This document shows positions 1-11,127 of a stretch of 64,000 bases of DNA, piece by piece (positions within the stretch are counted from its first letter, which is position 1; the number at the start of each line of letters is the position of its first letter). The stretch is from Cristatella mucedo. Its lineage: Eukaryota; Bryozoa; Phylactolaemata; Cristatellidae. The notes beneath the pieces are model-generated. The model had not been told where the DNA came from. It saw nothing but the letters and a program-made list of their open reading frames with translations, and did not search any database. Position numbers and translations under genes: made by a program. The DNA lies in contig WPIO01000009.1 of assembly GCA_009760855.2 (NCBI GenBank), positions 126,001 through 190,000 of the forward strand, written 5' to 3'.

Positions 1-418
1 CGGTACCGCGGGTAGCGAGACATTCTAGGGAGTCTCGCAATACATTAATCGCGCTTGACAGTGAACCGGGTTATCAGCTCCTCAGTTTAAATATGTATAG
101 CCTCATGGTAAACGTCGTACGCGCTGGTCATCTAGCTGTAACGGCAGACTGTAGGGGCAGATAGTTAGTATACTTTCATACACAACGACACTCTTACCGA
201 AAGATTTGACAAAGCATTCCACAAATGCTTTTATCTATATGCCCGGCTGATCGATCGACATAATCTGTGGCTGAAAGTCACCATCCTCAGGCCAAGGGCT
301 TGCAAAGGCCCCGGAGAGCGATACGCCCACAGGTGGCCTAGAGAAATAAGGATTAACATTCATTTGTAAAGAATACCAGGTTGGTTTTCCTCTACGTATT
401 AATAGTATAGTGCGAAGT

Positions 419-581
419 GCATGTCACCCCTAACCATGTTAATCATGTTGTTTATCAAGCACGACATTTCCACTCACCATTCGATCGTGTTTCCGTTGCA
501 GCAAATGTAAAGCGCCTAGAAAGAGATTGAGTTCTCTGAGGGTGCATTATCAAGTGTATTATTATTATTATTATTATTATA
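419..581 (+). mobile_element. LINE A 3' end fragment
   Basis: Starts CATGTCACCCCTAACCATGTT as in other copies, has the GCAAATGTAAAGCGCCTAGAA tail hairpin and ends (ATT)n. No coding sequence retained. The first 418 bases show nothing I recognise. Confidence 0.85.
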
Positions 582-638
582 AGAAGGAATTTGTATTGCA
601 CTCTAAGAGACGTTAATCTCTTAGGATGCTACGGTGTG

Positions 639-1158
639 CTATATAATAATAATAATTCACTTGATAAAGCGCCCTCAGAGAACTTAATCTCTCTCTAGGC
701 GCTTTACATTTGATGTAAAGTGAAATGCAATTGAATGGTAAGTAAAATCATGCTTGAAAAACAAACAAAATGAATAATATGGTTAGGGGTGACATGCACA
801 GGGTCAGAATGCAAATGTGGTTAGTGGCAGCATGCACAGTGTCAGCACGCATAAGCACATAGAGGACGAATCACAGGGACCCACTAAATGCTGTCCTAAA
901 TAGGTGTGTTTTTAGGTTCTTTTTAAATGTGGTCAGGTCAGGGGATGTTCTGACGCAGGTCGGGAGGGAGATCCAGGCTTTGGGAGCATATGAACTAAAT
1001 GCACGGTCTCCAAAGGATTTAAGGTTTGTACGAGGTATTTCTAGACTGTTGGATTCCGAAAAGCGGGTGGTACGATGCTTGGCCTGATGGGGTAGTATAT
1101 CTGACAGATAGGCTGAAGCCATAGAATGAAGGGACCTAAAAGTGAGCGACAAAACAAT
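639..1158 (-). mobile_element. LINE A 3' end with C-terminal coding remnant
   Basis: On the minus strand a 93-codon frame (871-1152) carries [34 protein letters not shown] and LKTHLFRTAFSGSL, the standard C-terminus of LINE A, followed by the 3' UTR and an ATT tail. Truncated at 5'. It faces the plus-strand fragment at 419-581 tail to tail. Confidence 0.88.
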
Positions 1159-1393
1159 GTTTTACGTCAAGCTAGCACTAACTAGGACTTACAAGTTTTG
1201 GCAAGGTGTTTAGTAGTAATCTGCTCGACTAAGGGTATTTATTCAGCCAGCTACCATGCACGCCAACGTGCATAAATTGGCTACCAAACCCGAGCTCACA
1301 CCTAGCAACACTCACCTGACTAAGACACGGTTACGCGTGCAGGTGGCAGCAGTGAACTAAAAATAGTGAGGATAATACTAATAACAATAATAG

Positions 1394-1456
1394 TAATACA
1401 TTTGATATAAAGCCACTAGAGAACTCAATCTCTTTCTAGGCACTTTACATTTGCTG
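1394..1456 (-). mobile_element. LINE A/S2-type tail fragment
   Basis: Reverse complement of the tail: microsatellite, CACTAGAGAACTCAATCTCTTTCTAGG and TTTACATTTGCTG are visible. Only about 60 bp. Confidence 0.6.
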
Positions 1457-1517
1457 GAGCTTCTGGTGTCAGATTTCAGGTGCTCTAGTCCCGATGATGG
1501 CAGGACACATCCACACC

Positions 1518-1707
1518 CCTCTCTCCCTCTCTCTCTCTTTCTCTCTCTCTCTCTTTCTCTCTTTCATTCACTCTCTTGCACTCTCTCTTTCTCTCTGGCT
1601 ATCTCCCTCTCTCTGTTTGTCTCTCCCTGTCTCTCACTGTCTCTGTCGCTGTGTCTCTCTCTCTGTGTCTCTGTATCCGTCTCTCCCTGTCTCTGTCTCT
1701 GTCTCTA
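1518..1707 (+). repeat. (CT)n-rich microsatellite
   Basis: CT dinucleotides with CTGT and CCCT interruptions. Open frames across it are repeat translations. Confidence 0.95.
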
Positions 1708-1929
1708 GCCACATGAAATCGATTGGAGGTGTATTAACTGTGTATAAACCCTGTCAATGAATCTGTCAAATTTACTATTTATTAAAGGCATAACGTATTT
1801 TACAGCCCTACACATAAGAGCAGTTGAATCTAATTTGAAAAGGGGTCCTAGTGACCGAAAGCTTCAAGTCCATATCATGGCGGTAGTGAACGCTTTTAGT
1901 CTGCCAAAGGCTATTCCATCTCTACTTCT

Positions 1930-2512
1930 AGAGCTCAGAGCTTGCAGATCTTGCAGCACAATTAGGCTCATACAGTATGCCAAACTTGCAGCTAGGCTTG
2001 TTTATTGTGAACGTCACAGTTGCCACCTAGCACCACTTCTCACCGACCTGCACTGGCTCCCCACCAAGCCGCGTATTTAATTCAAGGTTTACTCACTTAC
2101 TTTTAGGTGCCTTCTTTCTCTCATTCAAGCAAACCTATCCTAACTACTTTTCAATCAGGCTAGGGGCTGTACTACTCGCTCACCTGACTCAGGCCGTTTA
2201 GCAGTGCCTCTAACCGACCGCAAATCCTGTTTAGACCTCGCCTATAGTTCGTATGCTCCTAAAGCTTGGAACTCATTCCTAACTTACGTCAAGACAACTT
2301 CTGACCTCACGAAATTTACAAAGAAGCTAAAACCCATCCGTTGCATCATTTGCTGCGTCCGTGTGGATTGTCCTTTTTGAGCTTATGCGTGCTGACAATG
2401 TGCATGTTGGCTCTTACTACCATTCAATTGCATTTCCATTTGCAGCAAATGTAAAGCGCCTAGAAAGAGATTGAGTTCTCTGAGGGCGCTTTATCAAGTG
2501 CATTATTATTAC
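1930..2512 (+). mobile_element. Degenerate LINE A-related 3' copy
   Basis: Conceptual translation keeps LIQYAKLAARLVYCERHSCH and LAPLLTDLHWLPTK (about 1,965-2,065), later SYAPKAWNSFLTYVKTTSD, then a well-preserved tail (GCAAATGTAAAGCGCC...CTTTATCAAGTGCATTATT). Several stops; the body is older than the tail would suggest. Confidence 0.75.
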
Positions 2513-2520
2513 TAATTCAC

Positions 2521-3278
2521 ATGCTTCCTGTGCAGCACATGCAAAATGCCTAGAAAGAATTTATTTATTTTTAGAGCGTTATACAAATATCTTAATATTA
2601 TTTTTATTGTTATGCCTGTATGCAATTAGCGAAGTGCACGACAGGGACCGGGCCAGTAGCATGATTTTGGCGTGGGGCCACACTTGGTCTTGAATAGGTA
2701 TAAACGGATGTCGCAGGAAGTGGATGGATTTCGCACGGCATATTTTCTTGTACTACATTCTTTAAGAGTAAATGCTGAGAGAAAGCTAAGAAGGTTGGTT
2801 AAAAATCGATTATTTGTTAAGGGTACCTTTTAAAGATAGACAAGTCATAAATTAGACCTGAAGTTTTAGCGGTTTTCACCTTAAAGGAAAGCATGAAAAA
2901 GTGATTTATGCAAACCGTATCTAACCCGGAAGTAAATCGGAAGTAGAATATCCACAAACACAATTTTTAGATTTAGATTTCTGTATAATATGCGACTCGT
3001 TTCCTAATTTGCTGAACCTTGGTACATCGAGGTGCATGTTTGCAGCATGCTGAGGTACATGTTTGTGAATTATAAATAGCTTCATTTACAGTGCAGCTTT
3101 GTACCTTGTAAGTTCTATAATTTGGCCAATACTTGAACGATCGATGTGAAATTTCCATTGTACAGGTATATTCATTATACAAATTTCTTGTACACTACTG
3201 CAGGAGTTCATTTTTCCTTTTGTTTGGATAATTTTGGATATAGAAGTCCATTATTAAAGAATATACAGTTCAAGGACA

Positions 3279-3281
<3 letters not shown>
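2521..3281. other. No feature recognised
   Basis: AT-rich sequence; only short open frames without family resemblance. Confidence 0.4.

Positions 3282-3352
<71 letters not shown>
3282..3352 (+). repeat. Compound microsatellite (GAT)n(AT)n
   Basis: About 12 GAT units pass directly into about 18 AT units. Confidence 0.97.
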
Positions 3353-3353
<1 letters not shown>

Positions 3354-3883
3354 CCTATCCAACCTCTAGAGGTGGGTCGAGCGGAAAGCCTCCGGGCACT
3401 GATCGAGTAGTTTCTCATAGCAGGATGATTTCTCACCTTTTTTGATGGAGCTAAAAAAGCCACTGGACGGGCGCGAATTCCGTGCACGCGCCTGTAGCGT
3501 CAGCACGCGAATGGACTTTCCTTTTCTTTTTAAGTCGGCAATCGTAATTTCAGACGTGCCGAAGATGAGATCCCTTTTTGAAGGCAGGATTAAAGAGGAT
3601 GCTTGTCCAGCGGCGCACCGCGGGTGCGCAGCTTCGGACTCGCCAAATTGGGGCGAGATATCTCATTTTGGATGAGTTGGTGTGACGAAACTTCCAGGCT
3701 GCTTTCTTTGGGCGCGTAGCTGCGGGCTCAATCAAAATAGAGGCGGCAATATTTTACAGGGGCTGATGAGCCTCGATCTGGGCAGCTCGCACTCGCCTCT
3801 CGGCTTTCCCTGGCATTTCTCTTGAGCAAGGCCAGAATGTTTTTAGCAAGAAGCTACGTAAGGCCACCCGGAAGACAGCTTGG

Positions 3884-4066
3884 TGAGCCGTGATGGCACA
3901 CTAGGTAAGGCGTTTGCTTTCACGACCCCAGTCCCGAGGTCGTGGGTTCAATTCCTGCGGTTGGCGATCCTTTATCGCTGCTGCAAGCGGTGGTGATAGC
4001 CGTAAAGGTCCTCCTGTCGCTATACAAAAGAGGCTGTTTAATCGGCTAGGATTTATTATTATTATC
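3884..4066 (+). mobile_element. SINE S1 copy (tRNA-like head)
   Basis: A-box-like GTGATGGCACACTAGGTAAGG, B box GTGGGTTCAATTCC, then TGCAAGCGGTGGTGATAG and a 3' end GAGGCTGTTTAATCGGCTAGG followed by (ATT)n. Nearly full length compared with the copy at 23,855. Confidence 0.85.
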
Positions 4067-4710
4067 TGTACAGCTTCAGGTTCCCAAGCGGGATGTAACC
4101 GGTACATTCAACGTGACAAGAGCCTTACAATGTGGTGCTGCTTCAGACTTTCCACCGAAAGTGGCGTTGGACGATTTTTGTGTGCGCTTCCGACGAGCCG
4201 CGTCCACTAAAGCGCTCAACAGCGTGAGTGCTGAATCGGAGCCCACTTCCGGAAGAGGTCAGTGACCCTTTGTAATTTTTACGGTGGAGGAGCTCGCTGA
4301 GAGGCCAGCTGAGCGGCGCGCCTCGGACGCGCAGCTTCGCTGTCTGTCGCCGTAGAGCCGAGTCGCCACCTCGCGCCGCGCACAGAAGAATGCAGCGAGC
4401 GCACTTCCTGCGCGCATCCCCTTCTGTGCTCTCGTTCAGCTCCGACTCGGTCCTCGGGTGGGTGGGTGGGGGGGTACGGGGCCAAAGGCCTCAAAGATCC
4501 TCCGGCTAAGAAATTGCGAGTACAAAGACTTGCGTTCCTAAATCAGCTCTGAAAAAGGCTGCTCAAGAGCAAAGGACTGCGGCTATTAAGCGTGGTGAAT
4601 TACCTAGGGACGCCGATGCATTCGGCCACTCCGTTTCCTGCTGCTCTAGCGTGGGTCACCAGCGGGATCAAATGAGCCGCATTGCTTGAGCCCTTGGCCC
4701 CACGAAAAAC
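4067..4710. other. No gene recognised; GC-rich stretch
   Basis: GC-rich at 4,290-4,500 with short open frames on both strands but no recognisable protein family. Confidence 0.4.
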
Positions 4711-4845
4711 ATTCAATTCATCTGCGTAGCGCCCTAAGCAAACTTAATCTCTCTATCCAGGCGCTTTGCTGTGCCGCTGGGCTCGAGCCCACGACCCTGG
4801 TCGTTGAAGGCGAGCACCGTTGTCCAAACAAGGGCGGCGGCGCGG
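4711..4845 (-). mobile_element. SINE S2 copy
   Basis: On the minus strand: a diverged head, CGTGGGCTCGAGCCCAGCGG (B box region), AAAGCGCCTGGATAGAGAGA, TTAGGGCGCTACGCAGATGA. Shares the hairpin tail with LINE A. Confidence 0.75.
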
Positions 4846-4934
4846 ACGAGGCTACAGAAATCGAGGCGTGTTGGGCGAAGCGTCTCGGGCTCGCGGACTC
4901 GAGCCGTTTCTCCAGCGGTGGTAGCTGCTTCTTT

Positions 4935-5640
4935 AAATGTTATGTATTGTATCTCCGTCTGTAACTCCACGAAAGCCACAAAGACTATGTGGGTGTTACG
5001 CTGGAGAGAGTTTTTTGTAGCACACTCGCAACCTAAGCGACTTTCGGTACGCATTCGTTAGCCAACAGACTTCATCTCACGCAAAAAAGGGAAAGTGGGA
5101 AGCATAGCAGAGTCAGGAGAGCAGTTGAGGTAGTGAGTAGCATGGAAGTAGCAGCTCAGGACCGCTGAAAAGGATGAGCCATAATCGGCAGCGGAAGAAT
5201 AGTTGTCGTTTCGTAAGAACTGTGGAAGCGAGTTCCACAGTCTAGGACCTGCAGAGCTGAAGCTTCTGTCGCCAACGGTCTTTAAACAAAGGAATGGAAC
5301 AGCTAATGTATTGTCCATACAGGGCCTGAGGGCAAGAGGAGGCTGAAACTGATGCAGCAGTTCAGCTAGGTGCGGAGGAGCCAAGCCGCGGCAGGCCTTG
5401 TGGGTCAGCGTAAGAACTTGGCTCTGTATCCGTTGATCAACCGGCAGCCACCCTAGCTCTTTTAGCAAAGGAGACACGTGGTCAAACTTCCTTAACTTGA
5501 AAACTAGACTTGCTGCGATATTCATAGCCATCTGCAATTTCCAAGTTGCTTTATTTGGTAGCCCAGCCAATAGAGAATTACAAAAATTAAGCCGAGACAG
5601 AATTAAGGAGCTAATTAAATTTTTTGCAAGCTACTGAAAC
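4935..5640 (-). mobile_element. LINE B 3' copy
   Basis: A 170-codon minus-strand frame (5,058-5,570) has LVFKLRKFDHVSPLLKELGW, LPVDQRIQSQVLTLTHKA, GLAPPHLAELLHQFQPP and VGDRSFSSAGPRLWNSLPQ. This is the post-RT C-terminal region of an L2/CR1-type LINE, distinct from LINE A. The 3' end lacks the LINE A hairpin and has CCACATAGTCTTTGTGGC-like sequence instead. 5'-truncated. Confidence 0.85.
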
Positions 5641-7867
5641 GGTGCTCTACAAAAGCTGCTCGTGCGGGAACGCCTGCGGCCGGCCCGGTCAGCGAAGTTT
5701 CAGCATGTAGAAGGTGCTATCGTTTTTTTTTAAGGAGACGGTAGTATTTTTAGAGTTGACAGGTAGGTAACTCTGTTTAGGTAGTTCCACTGGGGCTTGC
5801 AGAGCAGCAAGCCTTCGGCGCGTCTTCAAGCTCTCAAATGGCGGTATGAACATGCGGACAGTTGAAATGACTGGCAAGAGCTAAATAAGAATTTAGAGAT
5901 GCTACAACGCCTCTTCGAGCCGATTTTGAAGACTCGAGCTTAAGGCACGCCCCTTAAGGGCGAGACGTGGCTTGAATCCTGGCAAAGCTCTTGCTGCTAG
6001 GCGGCGCAGTCGCATGACCAGTTCAGGTAGAAATTGCTGCACGAGCCGCGGTTTAACATTCTCTAAATGGGGATACTTGGCTCTTTCCAATATGACTTCC
6101 TAATAAGAGGCTTTCTAGCTGAACCTTCGGTGTGGACGTTCAAGCTTTCTTAAAAATTAGCGAAAGGATTTTGGAAAGATCAAAGTGTCTCTTCGGACAG
6201 AGTTTGAAGGAAAGGTCTTGACATAGTCTGAAAGAAAGAAGCTAGCCCCACTCAACGGTAAACCTAGGTACGGAGAAATTTGAGCTGAGGGAGTCTTATG
6301 GTAGATAATTATGACCTGTACCCTTTATATGGACAGGTAACTAATTTGTCGGTTGACAATAAAAGCACGAGTAAATTGCAGCTATAAGTAAAAGTCAAAA
6401 GTCAACGCAGTTTTCGAGTATTGGGAGTAGTGTCTGGGTCACTTAAACTTAAAGATAAATTTCGAGGTAAATTACAGGCACACGCAATGACTTTATAAAA
6501 TCTTGGAGACATGGTTATGGCAGAACATGATTGGCCTTTGGAAGTCCAATCCGGTCAGAAAGGATTCCGATAAGATCATTCTACGCAGAGCTAGGCACCT
6601 CCAAATTTTTGAGAACGCAACAAAGATGATGGCTGGCAGAGAAACTATTGCGATTGAATTGGTAAGCATAAGCTGTGATATCGTGCAAACACTGCATAAG
6701 CAATTATTAATTTACTGACAGAAGCCGTATGAGTGCTGTTTCAAATCAGGAAAGGCTTGCTTGTTATGATATACATTAAGCAATGTTAAAGCCAGCGTTT
6801 GCCTAATTCGTCAATACGAGCATGAATGGAGTTTCACAGAACAATTAAGTGTTATTTTAATGGAAAATTGAAACAAATTCTGCAAAGGGAAGTAATGTGA
6901 ACTAAAATAGGCCTGTAAGATTCTGCTTTGAATTTTAATTAATCCCTCAACCTATTATTAACCTAAAACATTTTAAGAGGGAGTCCGTAAAAATAAGTCA
7001 TCGACGTCACGCTTATATTGTACTCTTTCTGATATTTATAGTATAACTACGATGGTACAGCAATGATGAGTGCCACAAAAAATAGCGGGAGAGGTAAATT
7101 ATTCACTAATTAGCCTATTTTGCCACGACGTGCACTCTCATAGGTAAAATTGAACATTGGGCTGTGATTAAATATCTAGCTTACGCCCGTGGTTAAATGG
7201 AAAATTTCAGCTTTTGTTGCATTACAATGTGGGCCTGAGCGCCCGCTAACGTTGTGGTAAATCTAGCCTAGCTGCTGAGCCCGGACTACTAACGGGTAAG
7301 GACCCCCGTACCACGAGCTGGATTGTGAAGTGCTCGAACATCGCCTTCAATCTCTTTCCGTTATTGACCTTTTCATAAGAGAGACATTCGCTTTGACAGC
7401 TTTGAGAGCTTTGACAGCACGAGGCTCCCGGCCTTCTTCGTCAGTATGTTCCTGTTGTAGAGTATGTCATGTGCAACGTTTTTGCTGGCTTTGTTTCTGC
7501 AGTGTGGTAATGAGTGGATTCATTTGTTGTTTGAGGGGTTATATCAAACGTATTATTATTATTATTGTCTGCTTTTCTCTTTGCTGTCTGCGATTAAATG
7601 CTTATATTCTGCTCGGTTTGGTCTTTTATATTCTCAATTCATTGGTTACGAAAACTCGGTGGCGGAAACCACAGGTTTTATTTGAAAATTATCCAGAACG
7701 GGCAAAAATCATTGAGAACTCCAAATTTGCTTTGGAAGGCGTGAAAAGCTGGTAAGCACTGGACGTTCGAGTCGTAGCTAAGTGCGACACAGCAAAGGGG
7801 TTCGTAGTGCAAAGAGCGCAAGTGGCTGGAATGTATGTGCGTGTGTGTGTGTGCGCATGCGTGCTCG
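5641..7867. other. No gene recognised
   Basis: Mixed unique sequence. A (TTA)n run at about 7,550 and a GT run at 7,838-7,860 are the only repeats seen. Frames such as 7,330-7,755 have no recognisable homology. Confidence 0.4.
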
Positions 7868-9645
7868 TTTGTGTATTCCAGTCTGTAACTTCATAAAGCC
7901 ACAAGGACTAATAAGCGGATGTTACGTAGGAAAGTTTTCTATAGTGCACTCTAAGTCGAAGTGGCTTTCGGTGCTCATTCTCTAGCCAAAAGGCGTCATC
8001 TCACGCAACAAAGAGAAAGTAGGAAGCATTGCTGAGTCAGGAGGGCAGTCGAGGAAGTGAGTAGCCTGGAAATAGCAGCTCAGGACTGCTCCAAAGGATG
8101 TGCTATAGTCGGTAGCAGGAGAGTAGATGTCGCTGCGTGAGAGTAGAGTGAGCTCCACAGCCTAGGACCTGCAGAGCCGAAGCTTCTGGCACCGAAAACC
8201 TTTAAGCGTAGGAGTGAAACAGCTAATTTATTGTCTATAGATGACCTGAGGGCACGAGGAGGCTAAAAACTGTGCAACAGCTCAGCTAGGTATGGAGGAG
8301 CCAAGCCGTGGCGGCCCTTGTGGGTCAGCGTAAGAACTCTGCTCTGTATCCATTGATCAACCGGCAGCAGCATAGCTCTTTCAGCCAAAGAGACACGTGT
8401 CTGAACTTCTGGGATTTGTTAGCAAGCCTTGCAGCCATTATTCATCAGTAGCTACAGAAACTAAATGGCTTTATTTGGTTGCCCAACCAAGACGGAATTC
8501 CAGTAGTCTAACCTTGACAGAAGCAGGGAGCTAGTTGCATTTCTAGCAAGAACCACGACGGTAGATAGTCCCTAATTTTAGACGGGGATCGGACGTGATG
8601 GAAGCTGTGGAGGCAGTCTTCTTAATGACACTTTAAAAATTTAAGGCGTTAACGAGTAAAAATGCATTCCGAGACGGTCGCGAAACATCGATCCCAATTA
8701 GAAGGGAGATGCTCTCGGTCCAGCCTCACGCTTGGGGTGTTCTATGAGTTGGAGTTTGGTGTTACTGGCGTTTAGTTTAAGGAGATTGGACGACACCAAG
8801 GATCGAATGTCTGCAAGGCAAACGCTCCGTTGATCTGTCGCCGCAGCAGATTCCCACAGCTTAAACGCCACCTACACCTGGGTATCGGCAGCAAATAAGT
8901 GATAGCCACTCTCATGGGCCCGAATCTTATTACCGAAATGATCGACATAAACGGAGAACAGCAAAGGACCAAGAAGGGACCCTTATGGAACTTCGTAGGT
9001 GAAAATATTGCTGGATGAGACTTGACCGTCACACGGCATGGATTTAACACGATCTGACAGGTATGAATTGAAGTACGCTAGTGCCTCGTCTGCTAGATTG
9101 GTCAGTGTTCTAAATCATTCGTATGAGAAATCTTGATAAATAGTGTTGATCACAGCTGATACATCAAGTGGTAATAAATAATCACAATAACACATTTACA
9201 TAGCGCCCTCAGAAAACGTAATCTATTTCTAGGCACTTTACATATGTAGGACCAAAGCAAATACATTGCCGTCGTCCCTGCTGATTAGGATGCACGTTGG
9301 TCCTACGGAAGAGAGCGATTTCTGTGGAGTGGTGTCACTTGAATCCTTGCTGAACTTTACGTGACAGTTAAGTCTTTTCAACGTGTTCTACTAGCTGCTT
9401 AGCGATAATAATTTCCAGAGTATTTGACAGAAAAGGAAGAAGGAGAACAGAGTGGTGTTTTCTGGAGCCTCTGAGTTATATCCAGGCCTTTTAAGTATAG
9501 GTCGAATGATGGACACTTTGAAAGATTTTGGAACGACCCGTTGTTCAGAGAAGCATTAAAAACCAGAGTTATGGCCGGACTAAGTTTGTCTGCTAGTGAA
9601 GACCGGAGAGGAGACAGTATTCGGTCTTAATGTGATTTGCTCTCT
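7868..9645 (-). mobile_element. LINE B copy, longest in the window, with RT remnants
   Basis: Minus strand, reading from 9,645 down: LADKLSPAITLVFNASLNNG (N-terminal RT region), a KRPGYNSEAPENTT region, DDGNVFALVL and LDVSAVINTI (motif A region, interrupted), QGSLLGPLLFSVYVDHFGNK (motif B), a region equivalent to YADD that reads FAADTQV, then the C-terminal part matching the copy at 4,935 and its 3' UTR. Many frameshifts and stops: a fossil. Confidence 0.8.
9172..9250 (-). mobile_element. LINE A/S2-type tail inserted inside the LINE B copy
   Basis: About 80 bp reading CATATGTAAAGTGCCTAG...GAGGGCGCTATGTAAATGTG and an ATT-type end, on the minus strand. Its removal joins the flanking LINE B codons VFALVL and LDVSAV. 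Confidence 0.75.
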
Positions 9646-9682
9646 TTACCACATTTTATTAAGGTAGCCACTTCGAGTAATA

Positions 9683-9825
9683 TTATTCATTCATTTGTAT
9701 AGCGCTCCAAGAGAACTTAATCTCTATTCAGGCGCTTCACGTATACCTCGGGGCTCGAGGCCACGACCTCAGCCAGACCTTGGTTGGGGCGAGCACTTTA
9801 ACCGCTTGACCAAACCAGCTCCAGA
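9683..9825 (-). mobile_element. SINE S2 copy
   Basis: Minus strand: GCTGGTTTGGTCAAGCGGTTA (A box), GAGGTCGTGGCCTCGAGCCC (B box region), GTGAAGCGCCTGAATAGAGA, TATACAAATGAATGAAT end. Well preserved. Confidence 0.85.
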
Positions 9826-9933
9826 AACCTAGGAAGATTTCTCAAGGAAAGTTACAGGTTGGGACTCTATAAGGACATCCTTCGAAATAGTCTTTCATAT
9901 TCCTGTGACGTTCTAGCATTTTAATTATACATA

Positions 9934-10082
9934 TGATAATTTGTATGGTGCCGTAAGAGTACTTGATCTCTATTCAGGTGTTTGCCATATGCCACGTGGG
10001 TCGAGCGCCTTCGGTCATCAAATGCATTTACCTAGACCTTGGTCGGGGCGAGCACCTTAACCACTGGGCCAAACCAGCGAGG
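9934..10082 (-). mobile_element. SINE S2 copy
   Basis: Minus strand: GCTGGTTTGGCCCAGTGGTT (A box), AGGTCTAGG, GGCGCTCGACCCACGTGGCA, ACCTGAATAGAGATCAAG tail. Same orientation as the neighbour 110 bp away but about equally diverged, so probably an independent insertion. Confidence 0.82.
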
Positions 10083-10964
10083 CAATTTCAAATTTAAAAA
10101 CTGAGGATGCATGCTACAGCTACATATGAAAATTAAGACATCATCTCCCTCTTTTGGACACCCATCATTGCTGCGACATCGTAGTGGTAATAAACATGTA
10201 ATACAAATAATTCAATGTAGAAGACGTTAGAGACTGCCATGGACAGACAGCTCTAGCTTATTATCAGGTTTGCTAATGACGATGAGGCCTTTGGTCAACG
10301 CGTAATATAGCTACTTGCGTAAAAACACTGGGAATAATTTTTCCATGAAACGTCTTTATTTTTTAACTAGCTTTTCTTGAGTATTCAAAAAAATTCATTG
10401 AGATTTTTGAACGCCACTTGCTGCGAATAAAAACTCTAAGCTTTGTAAATATGACTAAGTCGGGAGAATATAGTAGGGATAGCTATGTATGTGAATAGAG
10501 ATTTCTCAGGCGAGCGTCGAGGTCTTGCGTTCGGTTTTACAATTTCTAAACTGAGACGTAATGTCAATCGTTGCGATATAATTTCAGAAAATCTTCAGGA
10601 ACCTGACCAAGGCTTAGAAATCAAGATGCCCGTGGGCTCATGGAAGTGCAAGAGTAGGATTGTGGATAAGATTCCATACTTATATAGCAGAATTACAGTA
10701 TGCAGTTGTTTCTGAGCTTAGTGATGAGAAAGTACACAGTCTTCTTTGGAGTGTTTCATGTAAAAATTTGATAGTTATACATCTTATGAAGCTGAAACAA
10801 TAGAATTAAACTCATTCACGCCACATTTACCGTTATGATAACCCAAATTACCATGCACGTATCGAGGTGAGCATGGATAAAAGAACAAAGCAAGAACTTA
10901 TGGATTTGTATAGCATCGCCAACAGAACTATGGGCATTAGATGCCATAATAATAATAATAATTG
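10083..10964. other. No feature recognised
   Basis: AT-rich; one 76-codon frame (10,485-10,715) without recognisable similarity. A short (AAT)n lies just before the S1 copy. Confidence 0.4.
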
Positions 10965-11127
10965 CTGATTTAACAGCCTCATTTGTATATCGGCAGAAGA
11001 GCCTTAACGGCTATTCCCACTGCTTGCAGTTGGCAATACAGGATGGCCCACTGCAGGATTCGAACCCCCCCCCCCGACCTCGGTCGTAAAGAGTGAGCAA
11101 TTAACCTCCTGGGCTATCACGGCCCTT
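10965..11127 (-). mobile_element. SINE S1 copy
   Basis: Minus strand: GGGCCGTGATAGCCCAGGAG head, a C/G run of ten bases where the internal palindrome normally stands, GGGTTCGAATCCTGCAG-like B box, and the GGCTGTTAAATCAGC 3' end. Confidence 0.8.
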
